A stretch of DNA of 43,037 nucleotides from a virus: positions 1 through 43,037 of IMG/VR virus record IMGVR_UViG_3300028553_000060; one strand, given 5' to 3'. Below the pieces are notes generated by a model. It worked only from the letters and a program-made list of their open reading frames with translations, did no database searches and had not been told where the DNA came from. Below are positions 17,763 through 26,242 of this stretch, one piece after another. How positions within the stretch are numbered: position 1 is the first letter of the stretch; each line of letters opens with the position of its first letter. A program made the translations under genes and the position numbers.

Positions 17763-18217
17763 CGTTTAATAAGTATTTTAGCATAAGTAATCTTTGATTT
17801 ACCTCCAGTATTAGTAACAAGGTATCTCAAATATCTGTAATAAACCTTATTAGAAACCGAAGTAAAAATAGCAGTAGTATCTGTGCTTCCTACACCTGTC
17901 CATGTAATAGTAGTAATATCTGTATAAGCATCGGCGGCAAAGTATTTACCCTGAATTTTAATGGTACAAGCTCCAGCAGCACCAGTAGTTTTATCAGATA
18001 CTTTTACCTTACCTACATACATTAAACCATCAGCCTTATTTACAGGAATTTCATAACTCCATGTAGTAGCTGTTACAGTTCCAAGAGTGTCAGTTGCAAC
18101 TCCAGTGTACTCATTAACCCAAGTGTTATTTAAGTCCAAAGGTGCAATTACAATAGCTTTCTGTGCATTAGCAACAAAAGCAACCATTACGAATAAAAAT
18201 AAAATAACTTTTTTCAT
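17759..18217 (-). CDS. Structural-operon protein with an apparent signal peptide
   Basis: 152 residues. The first 18 residues form a clear signal peptide (basic KK, hydrophobic core, then VANA before Gln). The rest is a beta-rich Thr/Gly-rich domain like capsid-decorating proteins. It is encoded directly after the major capsid gene. It could be a decoration protein whose N-terminus only resembles a signal, or a protein exported to change the infected cell's surface. Confidence 0.5.
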   Translation of the reverse strand: MKKVILFLFVMVAFVANAQKAIVIAPLDLNNTWVNEYTGVATDTLGTVTATTWSYEIPVNKADGLMYVGKVKVSDKTTGAAGACTIKIQGKYFAADAYTDITTITWTGVGSTDTTAIFTSVSNKVYYRYLRYLVTNTGGKSKITYAKILIKR

Positions 18218-18250
18218 TTTGTTTGTTTTTTTAAATTGTTAGTATTATAA

Positions 18251-18273
18251 GGGTATCGCATTTTACGATACCC
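18251..18273 (-). terminator. Hairpin after the major capsid gene
   Basis: Perfect 8-bp stem GGGTATCG / CGATACCC with a 7-nt loop, ten bases past the capsid stop codon. In the reading direction there is no T-run after it, so it may stabilise the abundant capsid mRNA or partly terminate. Confidence 0.45.
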
Positions 18274-18282
18274 TATTTTTGT

Positions 18283-19515
18283 TTACGCTTGTTCGGTGGC
18301 AATAGCATCCAAAGCAGTGTCTACATTGGCAACATAGATAAGTGCCTTAATGTCCTCGTCTTCAACAAGTACTTGCTGGCGAGCGTAAACATATAAATTC
18401 CAGCTATCAGATTTTGCTACACGTTCAAATTCTGCTGTCAAATTACGTTTAATCCAATGTTGGATAGCTTTAATGTCTCCAACGAGCATTTGCTCTGTCG
18501 CTCCACCGAATAATTCAGTAGTAATAACAGTAAGACCACCCATCATCATTGTACCATCAACCAGTTTGTTGATAATATACTGACCAGTAGTATCTTTCGT
18601 GCGTTGCAATTTGAATGAAAGAGTTTCAGACATCCATACAGTATTTACAGGAGCGTAAGCTAATGAAGCATGTAATTTACAAGCATCAGCCAAATCAGCT
18701 ACGTTTGGTTTGTCAACAGTAGGAACTAATGAAGCATCAAATGGTGTTACCTGTCCTGTTTTTACACCATACATTTCGTATTTTTTTGTAGCATCGTTAC
18801 CTTCACCTTCCCAAATTTTTTGGTCTAACCAGAGTTCCATTCTGCCCATGAGTTTTGTTTGAATTCGTTGAGCTAACTGTGGTAAATCCTCAAATGAACG
18901 TTGTGATATGATAGCACGTGCTACGATACCTGAAAGCTCACGTGTTTTATCAGAAGCTACAATTTTACTGCCATCAACAGTAGTAGTAGCATCGTCAAGT
19001 TCACCAATGTATGCAACATGGTCTGTGAAAGCACCAACTGACCACAAAAGCAAGTTTTTACCTTCTTCAATAATGCCAGTACGAATACCACGACCTAAGA
19101 AAGCATTTTTTCTTTCGTTAGGGAATCTTAAATCGGCAACAGGTTTTGTCCTGAAGTAATCTCCTGTGTAGTTAGCAGCAATCAAAGGATTGTCAGCTTT
19201 CAATTCAATTTCTTGACCTTTTACTTTGTTTAAGTCTGAAAGTGATTTCAAACCCTTTTCTTCAAACATATCAACGATTGCTTTTGCAATGCTAATAGGT
19301 TCGTTATCGGTTTTTACCACTTTACTCTGTTTAGCGATTTCAACACTTTGAGCTTCAAATGCTTTCTGCAAAGTGTCCAATTGTTCTTTTGTGGCTAAAT
19401 TTTCAAACTGTTTAGTTTGTTCTGTAACATAAGCCGCCATCTCGTCTTTAGTTACACCTTTTGGCAAGTTGTCCAATGATTTTTGGAACAATGCTTGCAA
19501 TTCTTTCTCTTCCAT
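18283..19515 (-). CDS. Major capsid protein (HK97 fold)
   Basis: 410 residues. An N-terminal coiled-coil region (about 1-85, typical of the removable delta/scaffold domain) is followed by a shell domain rich in beta strands with late LLWSVGAF and WNLYVYARQQVLVED elements. It lies directly downstream of the prohead protease, as in HK97-type head modules, so the N-terminal part is probably cleaved during maturation. Confidence 0.85.
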   Translation of the reverse strand: MEEKELQALFQKSLDNLPKGVTKDEMAAYVTEQTKQFENLATKEQLDTLQKAFEAQSVEIAKQSKVVKTDNEPISIAKAIVDMFEEKGLKSLSDLNKVKGQEIELKADNPLIAANYTGDYFRTKPVADLRFPNERKNAFLGRGIRTGIIEEGKNLLLWSVGAFTDHVAYIGELDDATTTVDGSKIVASDKTRELSGIVARAIISQRSFEDLPQLAQRIQTKLMGRMELWLDQKIWEGEGNDATKKYEMYGVKTGQVTPFDASLVPTVDKPNVADLADACKLHASLAYAPVNTVWMSETLSFKLQRTKDTTGQYIINKLVDGTMMMGGLTVITTELFGGATEQMLVGDIKAIQHWIKRNLTAEFERVAKSDSWNLYVYARQQVLVEDEDIKALIYVANVDTALDAIATEQA

Positions 19516-19520
19516 TGTTT

Positions 19521-20360
19521 TTAATTTTTAATGTTGTTTATTGCTTTTTCTAATGCTTTGCCAATAGTGTCGAACTGACGGCTATCTTCTTTATTTTCTG
19601 TTGGAGTGCTTGCAAGCGGCTCTTCCGTATTTTCTTTTGTAAATATGCTCGTTGCGCTATTGCTTCCGCCAGCTACTACAAGACTTGCTTCTTTATAAAT
19701 CCTTAATTCCTCTACGCCCCAAAAATAGCCTTCTTTCTCTACTTCATCAAAATTAGCTATTTCAGATTTACGTTTTTCGTAATAGTCTTTTTGACTTTTA
19801 TGCTCAGGATTATCAGAATTAACGCCTAAATTCAGTTTTATGTAAACCATCCTAATAGAGTTTTCAAAATCAGACTGCTTTGTAAGTATTGCTTCAAGAA
19901 CATCCTTCCTTTTGAATTTATCTTTAGGCAATTCCAATACTAATGCCTCTGTTTTTCCATCGTACTCTTTTCCTACCGAAGCCCAATCTATTTTTGAAAC
20001 AAACATTCTAATGTTTTCCTTCCACACTACAATACTATCCCATTTCAAATCATGGTCTAATGCGTATTGTACTGTACCTTGTTGGTCTTTTACTGTTTTA
20101 TCAAAGCATTTTGGGAAGTGAACATCTTTATGACTATCATAAAAATTAGTTGTAGAAACAATAGCATATACACAATCTTCTTTAGCTCCACTAATTCCCT
20201 TTACAACATCTTCTGTTATGTTTGCAATAGCAATACCAATAGATTCCTTTATTCCTGCTTTTTTAATGTCAATAAGTTTGTCCTGATTTTTTATCAAGGC
20301 ATCAAACATATCTTCCTTTGTAGAAAATTTTTTATTTGGAAATTCTATGCACTTTATCAT
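19521..20360 (-). CDS. Prohead (head maturation) protease
   Basis: 279 residues. YAIVSTTNFYDSHKDV, ALDHDLKWDSIVV and ELRIYKEASLVVAGGS match the strand pattern of HK97-type U35 serine proteases, with a candidate catalytic His in the DSHKDV or DHDL region. A Glu/Ser/Thr-rich C-terminal tail follows. It sits between portal and capsid genes. Its start overlaps the end of a 37-residue gene. Confidence 0.75.
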   Translation of the reverse strand: MIKCIEFPNKKFSTKEDMFDALIKNQDKLIDIKKAGIKESIGIAIANITEDVVKGISGAKEDCVYAIVSTTNFYDSHKDVHFPKCFDKTVKDQQGTVQYALDHDLKWDSIVVWKENIRMFVSKIDWASVGKEYDGKTEALVLELPKDKFKRKDVLEAILTKQSDFENSIRMVYIKLNLGVNSDNPEHKSQKDYYEKRKSEIANFDEVEKEGYFWGVEELRIYKEASLVVAGGSNSATSIFTKENTEEPLASTPTENKEDSRQFDTIGKALEKAINNIKN

Positions 20361-20470
20361 TTCAGTACTATATTATCATTATCAATAGTCGCTTTCTTTT
20401 GCTGAATACTTTTCTTTAAACTGACATTGTCAGTAGAATTTAAAATATCGTCTAATTTATCTTTATCCAT
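20357..20470 (-). CDS. 37-residue charged protein between portal and protease
   Basis: A short frame linking portal and protease: its ATG overlaps the portal stop and its TGA overlaps the protease ATG. This tight coupling supports real translation. The sequence is Asp/Lys-rich (starts MDKDKLDDILN) with no recognisable family. Confidence 0.5.
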   Translation of the reverse strand: MDKDKLDDILNSTDNVSLKKSIQQKKATIDNDNIVLK

Positions 20471-21696
20471 TATCGTAAATATGGGTCTAAATAGTCTTTT
20501 CCTTGTTCTACCGTAATAAATCCTGCATCTTTCAAAGGAACTAATGCACCTGCTGCTTGTTGGAATGCAATACTGCTATCTTTCAAACTTTGTTGATAGA
20601 AATCATGGTGCGAATCATCAGCTGTATATCTCCATGCTCTTTCGGGTATTTGTTTCAAACGGATATTATTATCGTTCATTACCTTACCCTCTGGAGTTAC
20701 ACTTGCATTGAAAATCTCTTTACGAGCTTCTGGTACTACCTGAAATCTTGCCTCGTTTACCACAAAAGCATTCGGTATTCCAAAACCGCTCCAAATATCA
20801 ATCTTTTTAGCCAATAGGTTTTCCGGCAATTGCATATCAACAATACTACTTGTGAAAGGAGTATAGCTCAATGCACCCTTAGTAACTATATATTTCAATT
20901 GTCCTCGTAGCTTTCCGTATTCTTTTAGCTCTTTTTGCATCAAACGCTTATCTTCGTTAAGCATAAGCGACATTTCAGCATCTTTAGCTCCCATACCAAT
21001 ACCACCTCTTGCACCACCATCAGCTATCAATTGAGTAAACATTTGATTTGCACTAAGAATAGCACTGATAGGCTCTTTTAATGCCACCAATCGGCTTAAA
21101 TGGCTTCTATCAAAACCAAAACCTTGCATTCTATCCCTTGTGATAAAAACCTCATCGCTTTGAAGCTCTATTTGCCCATTAGGAACGTTTACAAGGTATT
21201 TATCAGGTATAGCGTTAAATTCAGCATCCCAGCGTGGTTTAAAACCGTAAACTGGCGTAATAATATCATTCGGGATTATGTAGTAACTAAATTTATCCTT
21301 AAAACCTACCATTGGAACTTTCTGCTCGTAGCAAATACCAAAAATATGTAGCATTACCTTTTTTTGATGTTCGTAGTCATTGTAGCTCTGTTCTGGATTG
21401 CACCAATACAACTTCTTTAAATCCTCTTTTATGGTGCGTTTCTCAATTTCAGTACCTGCATTACCGCCAAGCCAACGACCGCTGTCGTTTATAGCTGCAA
21501 TTCTCAAAGTACTATGCAACGAAGCCTTCAACTCAATGGCACTCTGAACAGGTGGGCATTTTTTATATGCTTCTATCTGTCCTTGAATAGTGCTTGTATT
21601 TATTTCGGTAGAATCAGAGTTGATAAATGTGATACCGCTTGAAAGCTGTACCTGCCCATTTATCGTCTGAATTAAATTATCTATACTTCCTGCCAT
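20470..21696 (-). CDS. Portal protein
   Basis: 408 residues from the ATG at 21696 (a TTG three codons earlier is less likely). It contains the portal-like pattern of an N-terminal alpha/beta region, PVQSAIELKASLHSTL, DEVFITRDRMQGFGFDRSHLSRL before the stem, and a C-terminal segment with QAAGALVPLKDAGFITVEQGK. It forms the dodecameric DNA channel at the capsid vertex. The gene follows an operator/promoter region that shares a 22-bp element with the early control region. Confidence 0.85.
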   Translation of the reverse strand: MAGSIDNLIQTINGQVQLSSGITFINSDSTEINTSTIQGQIEAYKKCPPVQSAIELKASLHSTLRIAAINDSGRWLGGNAGTEIEKRTIKEDLKKLYWCNPEQSYNDYEHQKKVMLHIFGICYEQKVPMVGFKDKFSYYIIPNDIITPVYGFKPRWDAEFNAIPDKYLVNVPNGQIELQSDEVFITRDRMQGFGFDRSHLSRLVALKEPISAILSANQMFTQLIADGGARGGIGMGAKDAEMSLMLNEDKRLMQKELKEYGKLRGQLKYIVTKGALSYTPFTSSIVDMQLPENLLAKKIDIWSGFGIPNAFVVNEARFQVVPEARKEIFNASVTPEGKVMNDNNIRLKQIPERAWRYTADDSHHDFYQQSLKDSSIAFQQAAGALVPLKDAGFITVEQGKDYLDPYLR

Positions 21697-21713
21697 ACTA
21701 ATCAATTATTTTG

Positions 21714-21770
21714 CAAATATACGTACTTTTATCGATAAACGATATATTTTTATCGAAAAACAATAAATTA
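21714..21770 (-). promoter_or_regulatory. Promoter and operator for portal/head operon
   Basis: A TATATTTG -7 element on the reverse strand (21714-21721) begins 18 bases before the portal ATG. Directly upstream lies a 22-bp sequence (21725-21746), including the palindrome TTTATCGATAAA, that recurs without change at 27682-27703. A second, weaker copy containing TTTTTCGATAAAA is further upstream. This suggests repression or activation of head genes by the regulator that controls the early region. Confidence 0.6.
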
Positions 21771-21784
21771 AGTTTATTTAACGC

Positions 21785-21818
21785 AAAAAAAATACCACCC
21801 TTAAAAAAGAGTGGTATT
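21785..21818 (-). terminator. Rho-independent terminator (leftward)
   Basis: Stem AATACCAC (21791-21798) / GTGGTATT (21811-21818), giving a hairpin followed by eight T in the leftward direction. It ends the transcript of the 92-residue gene before the portal promoter. Confidence 0.75.
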
Positions 21819-21840
21819 GATAGTTCAAATTTTTTGTTCC

Positions 21841-22119
21841 TTATTCTATCCCCATAAAATACTTGTTAATCTTTCGTGTATCTTCCGGTTTAAGAACTTG
21901 GATATTCTCAAAGGCAAGAAGTATTTCCTTATTTATAGGCTTACGATACACTCTACCTGTTGCAACGCCGATATAGTACATTTCTTTACCGTCAATACCG
22001 TAATGCTTACGAGCGTCAGGCATTAAGTCCATTCTGTTTAATTTGTTAGTCAAAGTTCTAACAAGGTTGTTTAGCTCATCAACCTTTTTTTCTAATTGTT
22101 CAATTTCTTCTTTTTTCAT
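21841..22119 (-). CDS. Coiled-coil protein between terminase and portal
   Basis: 92 residues. An N-terminal heptad-rich coiled coil (about 1-30) precedes a small domain with YYIGVATGRVYRKP. Terminators lie on both sides (22185-22218 and 21785-21818), so it is transcribed as a single gene. A near-consensus -7 element lies just upstream. Unknown function; separate control hints at a regulatory rather than structural role. Confidence 0.55.
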   Translation of the reverse strand: MKKEEIEQLEKKVDELNNLVRTLTNKLNRMDLMPDARKHYGIDGKEMYYIGVATGRVYRKPINKEILLAFENIQVLKPEDTRKINKYFMGIE

Positions 22120-22184
22120 GGCTTTTTTGATTGCAAAATAACGATATATAATTTTAATAGCAAAATATTATAACTTAGTTTAAC

Positions 22185-22258
22185 AAAAAAAATAGCCTAC
22201 TTTCACAAGCAGGCTATTCCGAATCAATTAAAACTAAATAAATTATGTCTAAATTCAA
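22185..22258 (-). ncRNA. Candidate small RNA, about 74 nt
   Basis: A leftward promoter (22265-22293) is followed, about 40 bases past the expected start, by a strong terminator: stem AATAGCCT / AGGCTATT with a wobbling extension and eight T. There is no open frame between them. Either this is a short stand-alone RNA or the hairpin limits read-through from terminase into the next gene. Confidence 0.4.
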
Positions 22259-22264
22259 CCAATG

Positions 22265-22293
22265 CAAAGATAGTACTTTTTTCTAAATACCAA
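22265..22293 (-). promoter_or_regulatory. Leftward promoter overlapping the terL 3' end
   Basis: On the reverse strand TTG (22291-22293), an 18-nt spacer and TATCTTTG (22265-22272), close to the Bacteroidetes consensus. The -33 part lies inside the last codons of the large terminase gene. Confidence 0.55.
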
Positions 22294-24022
22294 AAATATA
22301 TTTAAAGAAAGTCCATACACAATACCTTGCAGCATCAAAAGCATGGTTAAACTTACTATCCTTATCAGGCAAGTTAGTTAAAGTGCCACTATCATCTTTC
22401 ACATAGCAATAATTCTGTTGCTCAACTTCCAAATCTTTATTCTTAATCAGATTTATATCAAACTTTTTCATCAATGCTATTCCAGGCACAATAGCTTTCC
22501 CTTTAACTTTTTGAAATATCCAATTGTACCCATTTTGTTGTGCTTTTATATTCAAATCGGTAGTAAATTGTTGTTCCTCTGCACCCCCACGTCCTTTATA
22601 AATATCGGCTGTATCAGTTACAACGGTAATAGGCTCGATTGGCAATCCTTTGTCGATATGGTCGTATAAAGCAGTATTTGCTATATCGGTAGCTATATCT
22701 TTTTCGTCAATACTTGGATATACCTTAGAATAAGCTAATATACGCTCTTTTCGTAGCTCGATTAGCTTGTTGTACCACTGCTCGCTATTTGCTTCAATAT
22801 AACGCCTTTTCTCCTCTTGTAGTAGTGGCTTTTCTATCAAATCAAATAATAAATCGGAAGTTCCTGTTCGCTGGTAGCAAAGTAGCTCTATATACATATC
22901 AATGCCTATATTTCCACATTTTACAAGCGCACTAACATCATTTGAAAAACCATAATCCAACCCAAAATAGCAATTATCAACCTCGTCAGGGAATTTATCT
23001 ACCCATTTAGCATTTTGAAATATAGCTCCATCCTGTCCGCTTGGTACGCCCTCTCCATAAGTAAGCCATTCAGACCTGTTTATGGTGTTATTTTCCTCGT
23101 TCAAAGCGTTTGGCATCCTGTACAAATGATAGTCCTCCTCCTTGCAGTTCTCTGGTCGCTCCTCTTTTAGCCACTTTCTACGAATGAAACCATCGAATTT
23201 TATAGGCGATTCCTCACTTTGGTAGTATCCTGCATACCATTTCTCTAAAGTAAAGCCTTCGGGAGCTTTATAGCGTTTCAAATTACCAAATTGGTCGGAT
23301 ATGTCAACCTCGAAGATGCTATCTTTAAAGTCCCACGGGCATTGTGCCTCTGCATCCGCTTTTTGTCCTGTTGGTAGCCATTTATTATCCAAATAGGTGG
23401 TTACAGGGTAATGGAAGTTAAAACGCTTAATTCCGTAGATATAATGCACTGATTGCTTCGGGTTCCAGTCAGCCATAGTAAGTAATTCTGTACGCCTTAC
23501 GATAGAATAGAAAGCATGTGGATTTTTATTCTCTAATATCTCGTTGATAAATGCTATATCACATCCTGATGCTTCTTGGTCTCCCTCTGGCATACCCATA
23601 AAATCAATTGTATGTCCTTTGTAGCGGATAGCAGGCTTAGGCGATTCTACCTTTTCGTAGTCGCCACTCATTTCATATTTTCCAGTCTTTTTGTTTCTAC
23701 GCTGTTCCATAGGTAGTAGTCCTATCCTATCAAACTCTTTTATAAAATCTTTTAGCGTTTTACGTGAATCTACTGAAGTGTTACGGTAAACAATGATATA
23801 CAGCTTTTTCGGGTTGGCAGATGCTGGGTCGGCATAGTACTCCATAAAGCGAAGCGATACCTGCGCTACTGAAACGGTTTTACCGCTACGACTGCCCCCA
23901 CCAATGAGTATCACAGGTTTTGTTTGGTCGCCAGTGTTCGGGTCGGGTCTATTCCTATTCGCCAAGTACAACGTGAAAATGTACTCGTGCAAATAGTTCT
24001 TTGTCATTTTTACTATTGGCAT
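22283..24022 (-). CDS. terL: Terminase large subunit
   Basis: 579 residues. ATPase domain: Walker A GGGSRSGKT (about 41-49) and Walker B CDIAFINE (about 154-161). Nuclease domain: YFGLDYGFSND with the first acidic residue (about 345), DTADIYKGRG, and a final HAFDAARYC motif. These are the packaging motor and the headful- or cos-cutting nuclease. It is separated from the small subunit by nine small genes, which is unusual. Confidence 0.93.
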   Translation of the reverse strand: MPIVKMTKNYLHEYIFTLYLANRNRPDPNTGDQTKPVILIGGGSRSGKTVSVAQVSLRFMEYYADPASANPKKLYIIVYRNTSVDSRKTLKDFIKEFDRIGLLPMEQRRNKKTGKYEMSGDYEKVESPKPAIRYKGHTIDFMGMPEGDQEASGCDIAFINEILENKNPHAFYSIVRRTELLTMADWNPKQSVHYIYGIKRFNFHYPVTTYLDNKWLPTGQKADAEAQCPWDFKDSIFEVDISDQFGNLKRYKAPEGFTLEKWYAGYYQSEESPIKFDGFIRRKWLKEERPENCKEEDYHLYRMPNALNEENNTINRSEWLTYGEGVPSGQDGAIFQNAKWVDKFPDEVDNCYFGLDYGFSNDVSALVKCGNIGIDMYIELLCYQRTGTSDLLFDLIEKPLLQEEKRRYIEANSEQWYNKLIELRKERILAYSKVYPSIDEKDIATDIANTALYDHIDKGLPIEPITVVTDTADIYKGRGGAEEQQFTTDLNIKAQQNGYNWIFQKVKGKAIVPGIALMKKFDINLIKNKDLEVEQQNYCYVKDDSGTLTNLPDKDSKFNHAFDAARYCVWTFFKYIFGI

Positions 24023-24023
24023 A

Positions 24024-24221
24024 TTATCGCTTTTTTATTATCACTCCTTCAACTCTGTCAAACAAATGCCTATAATTGAAATATCCTTCTTTTTTGCCAT
24101 CTTCATAGCATTTTTCAGCATCTTCTAAAGTGTCAAAATCATTTGTACAATCTTCAAGACCGCCTTCGGGATAAAATTCTTTGAACTCAAAAACCATGTA
24201 TCGTTTAAATTTTCTGTCCAT
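24024..24221 (-). CDS. Small acidic/aromatic protein upstream of terL
   Basis: 65 residues, starting with MDRKFKRY and containing FEFKEFYPEGG and a TLEDAEKCYEDG helix. It looks like a small compact alpha/beta protein. It ends one base before the terminase start codon, so the two are translationally linked. No family recognised. Confidence 0.6.
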   Translation of the reverse strand: MDRKFKRYMVFEFKEFYPEGGLEDCTNDFDTLEDAEKCYEDGKKEGYFNYRHLFDRVEGVIIKKR

Positions 24222-24266
24222 TTTCTTAATATTTTAAAAGCGTGAGCCGAAACCCATGCTTGATTG

Positions 24267-24506
24267 TTAAATTACTCCCTCCAACTCTTTTTTAAGGCGT
24301 TCGATTTCAGATTGTAGTTCTTTATTCTCTTCTTCTTTCCGTCTTAAAATAACATTCTTATTATACAACATTTCACCTATTCTCCTTATGTTTTCGTTTA
24401 AAAAGTGAATTTGAATATCGTTTTCTCTTAACTGGTTTTTATAATCAAAATTATTCTTTAATGCTAAATCCATTAAATCATAATATCCTTTTCTACTTAT
24501 CCACAT
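24267..24506 (-). CDS. Small coiled-coil protein, paralogue of its neighbour
   Basis: 79 residues; almost all of it is heptad-patterned with Glu, Lys, Leu and Asn. Its start MWISRKGYYDLM closely matches the start of the next gene upstream (MWISKERYNELE), pointing to a duplication. Function unknown. Confidence 0.6.
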   Translation of the reverse strand: MWISRKGYYDLMDLALKNNFDYKNQLRENDIQIHFLNENIRRIGEMLYNKNVILRRKEEENKELQSEIERLKKELEGVI

Positions 24507-24514
24507 AATCTTAT

Positions 24515-24913
24515 TTATTTTGATGGTTCTTTGTAATAATTTTTCGTTTTATCTACAATTTCAAGGATGTCTCTTATTGTAAGTTTTTTAGCATGCGCCT
24601 CCAATACAACGCTTTCTATTCTTTCAAGCATGATATAAAACTCACGAATTAAATCTTTATCAGATTTTTGTTCGGTAGCGTTATTCTTCTTATAAAGTTC
24701 AAAATGCAACCGCATATTTTCCTTTTCCAAGCGGTCTAAACGACTAAAAACGTAGTCAACGCACTCTTTGTTTAGTTGTCTACTATGGTCTTTAGGCGTT
24801 TCTTCGTAAAAATTACTCAATGAATCAATTTTTGACAATAAATCTAAGTTCCTGTTTCTTAAAACTGTGTTCTTGAACTCTAACTCATTGTATCTTTCTT
24901 TACTTATCCACAT
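24515..24913 (-). CDS. Coiled-coil protein, paralogue of its neighbour
   Basis: 132 residues, N-terminal MWISKERYNELE like the 79-residue neighbour, then a helical heptad region and a C-terminal helical domain. The same leader sequence precedes both genes. Possibly a tandem duplication in which one copy kept a longer C-terminus. Function unknown. Confidence 0.6.
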   Translation of the reverse strand: MWISKERYNELEFKNTVLRNRNLDLLSKIDSLSNFYEETPKDHSRQLNKECVDYVFSRLDRLEKENMRLHFELYKKNNATEQKSDKDLIREFYIMLERIESVVLEAHAKKLTIRDILEIVDKTKNYYKEPSK

Positions 24914-24917
24914 AATC

Positions 24918-25181
24918 TTATTTTTTATATTTGCTTGTTACAGCGTGTTTGTACAATCTCTTTTGTAATATCAGATAGGCCGTTGCCTTAATAGGGTCAT
25001 TTACAAATATCTTAAAATCTAACCCATAAAGCACCGTAAAGCGCATTCTAAAGATAGGTATTGTGATAAACCTACCTGTCCACACAGTATACTCCAATAT
25101 CGGAACGAGGTTCGGGTCATAACCAACAACCTCATTCTCGATATAGTACCACTTCTTTAATTTACGATAAAGCCGTTTCAT
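24918..25181 (-). CDS. Small basic protein, unknown
   Basis: 87 residues from the ATG at 25181; an in-frame TTG at 25208 overlaps the preceding gene further. Basic and aromatic, with a possible hydrophobic segment near residues 38-55 (EYTVWTGRFITIPIF). It overlaps the previous gene by 20 bases. No family recognised. Confidence 0.55.
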   Translation of the reverse strand: MKRLYRKLKKWYYIENEVVGYDPNLVPILEYTVWTGRFITIPIFRMRFTVLYGLDFKIFVNDPIKATAYLILQKRLYKHAVTSKYKK

Positions 25182-25557
25182 ACTTCTTTCTTTTTTCAGC
25201 TTCAACAACTTGTTTCAAACTTTTCCAACATTTATCGCCTACGCTCCAGAACTTATCAGCGAATACCTGTTCGTTCCATTTTTCGTGGTCAAAGGCTGTT
25301 ATCTTGCCGAACATTGAACGATAATTACCATGCTCTACTTCTATCAGCCCCTCGTTAGAAAATGCGTAATTAAAGGCTTTTTCAAGGCTCTCAGCTTCAA
25401 AACGTTTATTACCCTTCCACTCTTCTTTAGGCTTTCGGAACATTGCCTTTTCTACATACGAGAAGATTACAGTTTTGTTTCCACCATCTTCCTGTGCGTA
25501 CCATTCGTAGCTGAATAGCTTGTCAAACTTCTTAAATGCTAATTCTTGTGCTGTCAT
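25162..25557 (-). CDS. Hypothetical protein in packaging region
   Basis: 131 residues, soluble, with many aromatic residues and Lys/Glu pairs. It contains ITAFDHEKWNEQVFADKFW. It overlaps the lipoprotein gene by four bases. No family recognised. Confidence 0.55.
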   Translation of the reverse strand: MTAQELAFKKFDKLFSYEWYAQEDGGNKTVIFSYVEKAMFRKPKEEWKGNKRFEAESLEKAFNYAFSNEGLIEVEHGNYRSMFGKITAFDHEKWNEQVFADKFWSVGDKCWKSLKQVVEAEKRKKYETALS

Positions 25558-25826
25558 TGCTTTACATAAGTTTTTGTCGTTACAAATTTATACATAGTAG
25601 TACCGTACTGCTCGGTATATATACCCTGCTTGCAGTACTCCTTTATCTCCTTTTCACTCATATCTAATACAACCTCTGTAGATACTCGTGTTTCTGTCCG
25701 AACCTTTATATTCGATACAGTATTCCACTGCTCAATACGTAAAGTGTTCGTTACCAACCAATCCTGATTAACCTCGCATGAAGTTAATGCCAACAATAAA
25801 ATAGGAATTAATAATAGCTTTTTCAT
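25554..25826 (-). CDS. Predicted lipoprotein
   Basis: 90 residues. A type II signal peptide is clear: KK, a hydrophobic core, and the lipobox LTSC with Cys 17. The mature part is about 74 residues of beta-type sequence. Phage lipoproteins of this size are often superinfection-exclusion proteins or outer-membrane spanin subunits; its distance from the lysis genes favours the former. Inference only. Confidence 0.65.
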   Translation of the reverse strand: MKKLLLIPILLLALTSCEVNQDWLVTNTLRIEQWNTVSNIKVRTETRVSTEVVLDMSEKEIKEYCKQGIYTEQYGTTMYKFVTTKTYVKQ

Positions 25827-26038
25827 TTCTTTATAAATTTACCATCCTTACCATGCACAGGACTTAATCGCTGCACCTGTGATTGCAGCTTTGATAACTC
25901 ATTCATTAACCTGCCGTTGTGTAGGCGTAAGTTATATTTTTCGATTTGTAACTTTGAGTAATCTTGGTTGTAGATGTATTGCATACGCTTTACTTCTCCT
26001 TCCAACTCCTTAATCCGTTTTGCCTTTTTTCCAAACAT
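25823..26038 (-). CDS. Small coiled-coil protein
   Basis: 71 residues, basic N-terminus (MFGKKAKRIKELE), then heptads to about residue 58 and a basic end. It overlaps the lipoprotein start by four bases. Unknown function. Confidence 0.55.
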   Translation of the reverse strand: MFGKKAKRIKELEGEVKRMQYIYNQDYSKLQIEKYNLRLHNGRLMNELSKLQSQVQRLSPVHGKDGKFIKK

Positions 26039-26050
26039 AATAATTGATTT

Positions 26051-26230
26051 TTAAAATTTATACATATTGATAGTTTCTTCTACTTGGTCATTTCTAATAC
26101 TATATTCTAATACAGATATAGTATTAGATAATTTAAGAATAGTTCTATTATCATAATCTAACTTCGCTCTTAAAGAATCAATAATTTCTTTTAATTCTTC
26201 ATTTTTCTTCTTTAAATCAGCTAATTCCAT
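26051..26230 (-). CDS. 59-residue coiled-coil protein
   Basis: ATG at 26230, stop at 26051-26053. Starts MELADLKKKNEELKEI with continuous heptads through the middle. It sits 12 bases from each neighbour's boundary in a run of similar small coiled-coil genes. Unknown function. Confidence 0.5.
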   Translation of the reverse strand: MELADLKKKNEELKEIIDSLRAKLDYDNRTILKLSNTISVLEYSIRNDQVEETINMYKF

Positions 26231-26242
26231 GTTGTTTTATTT

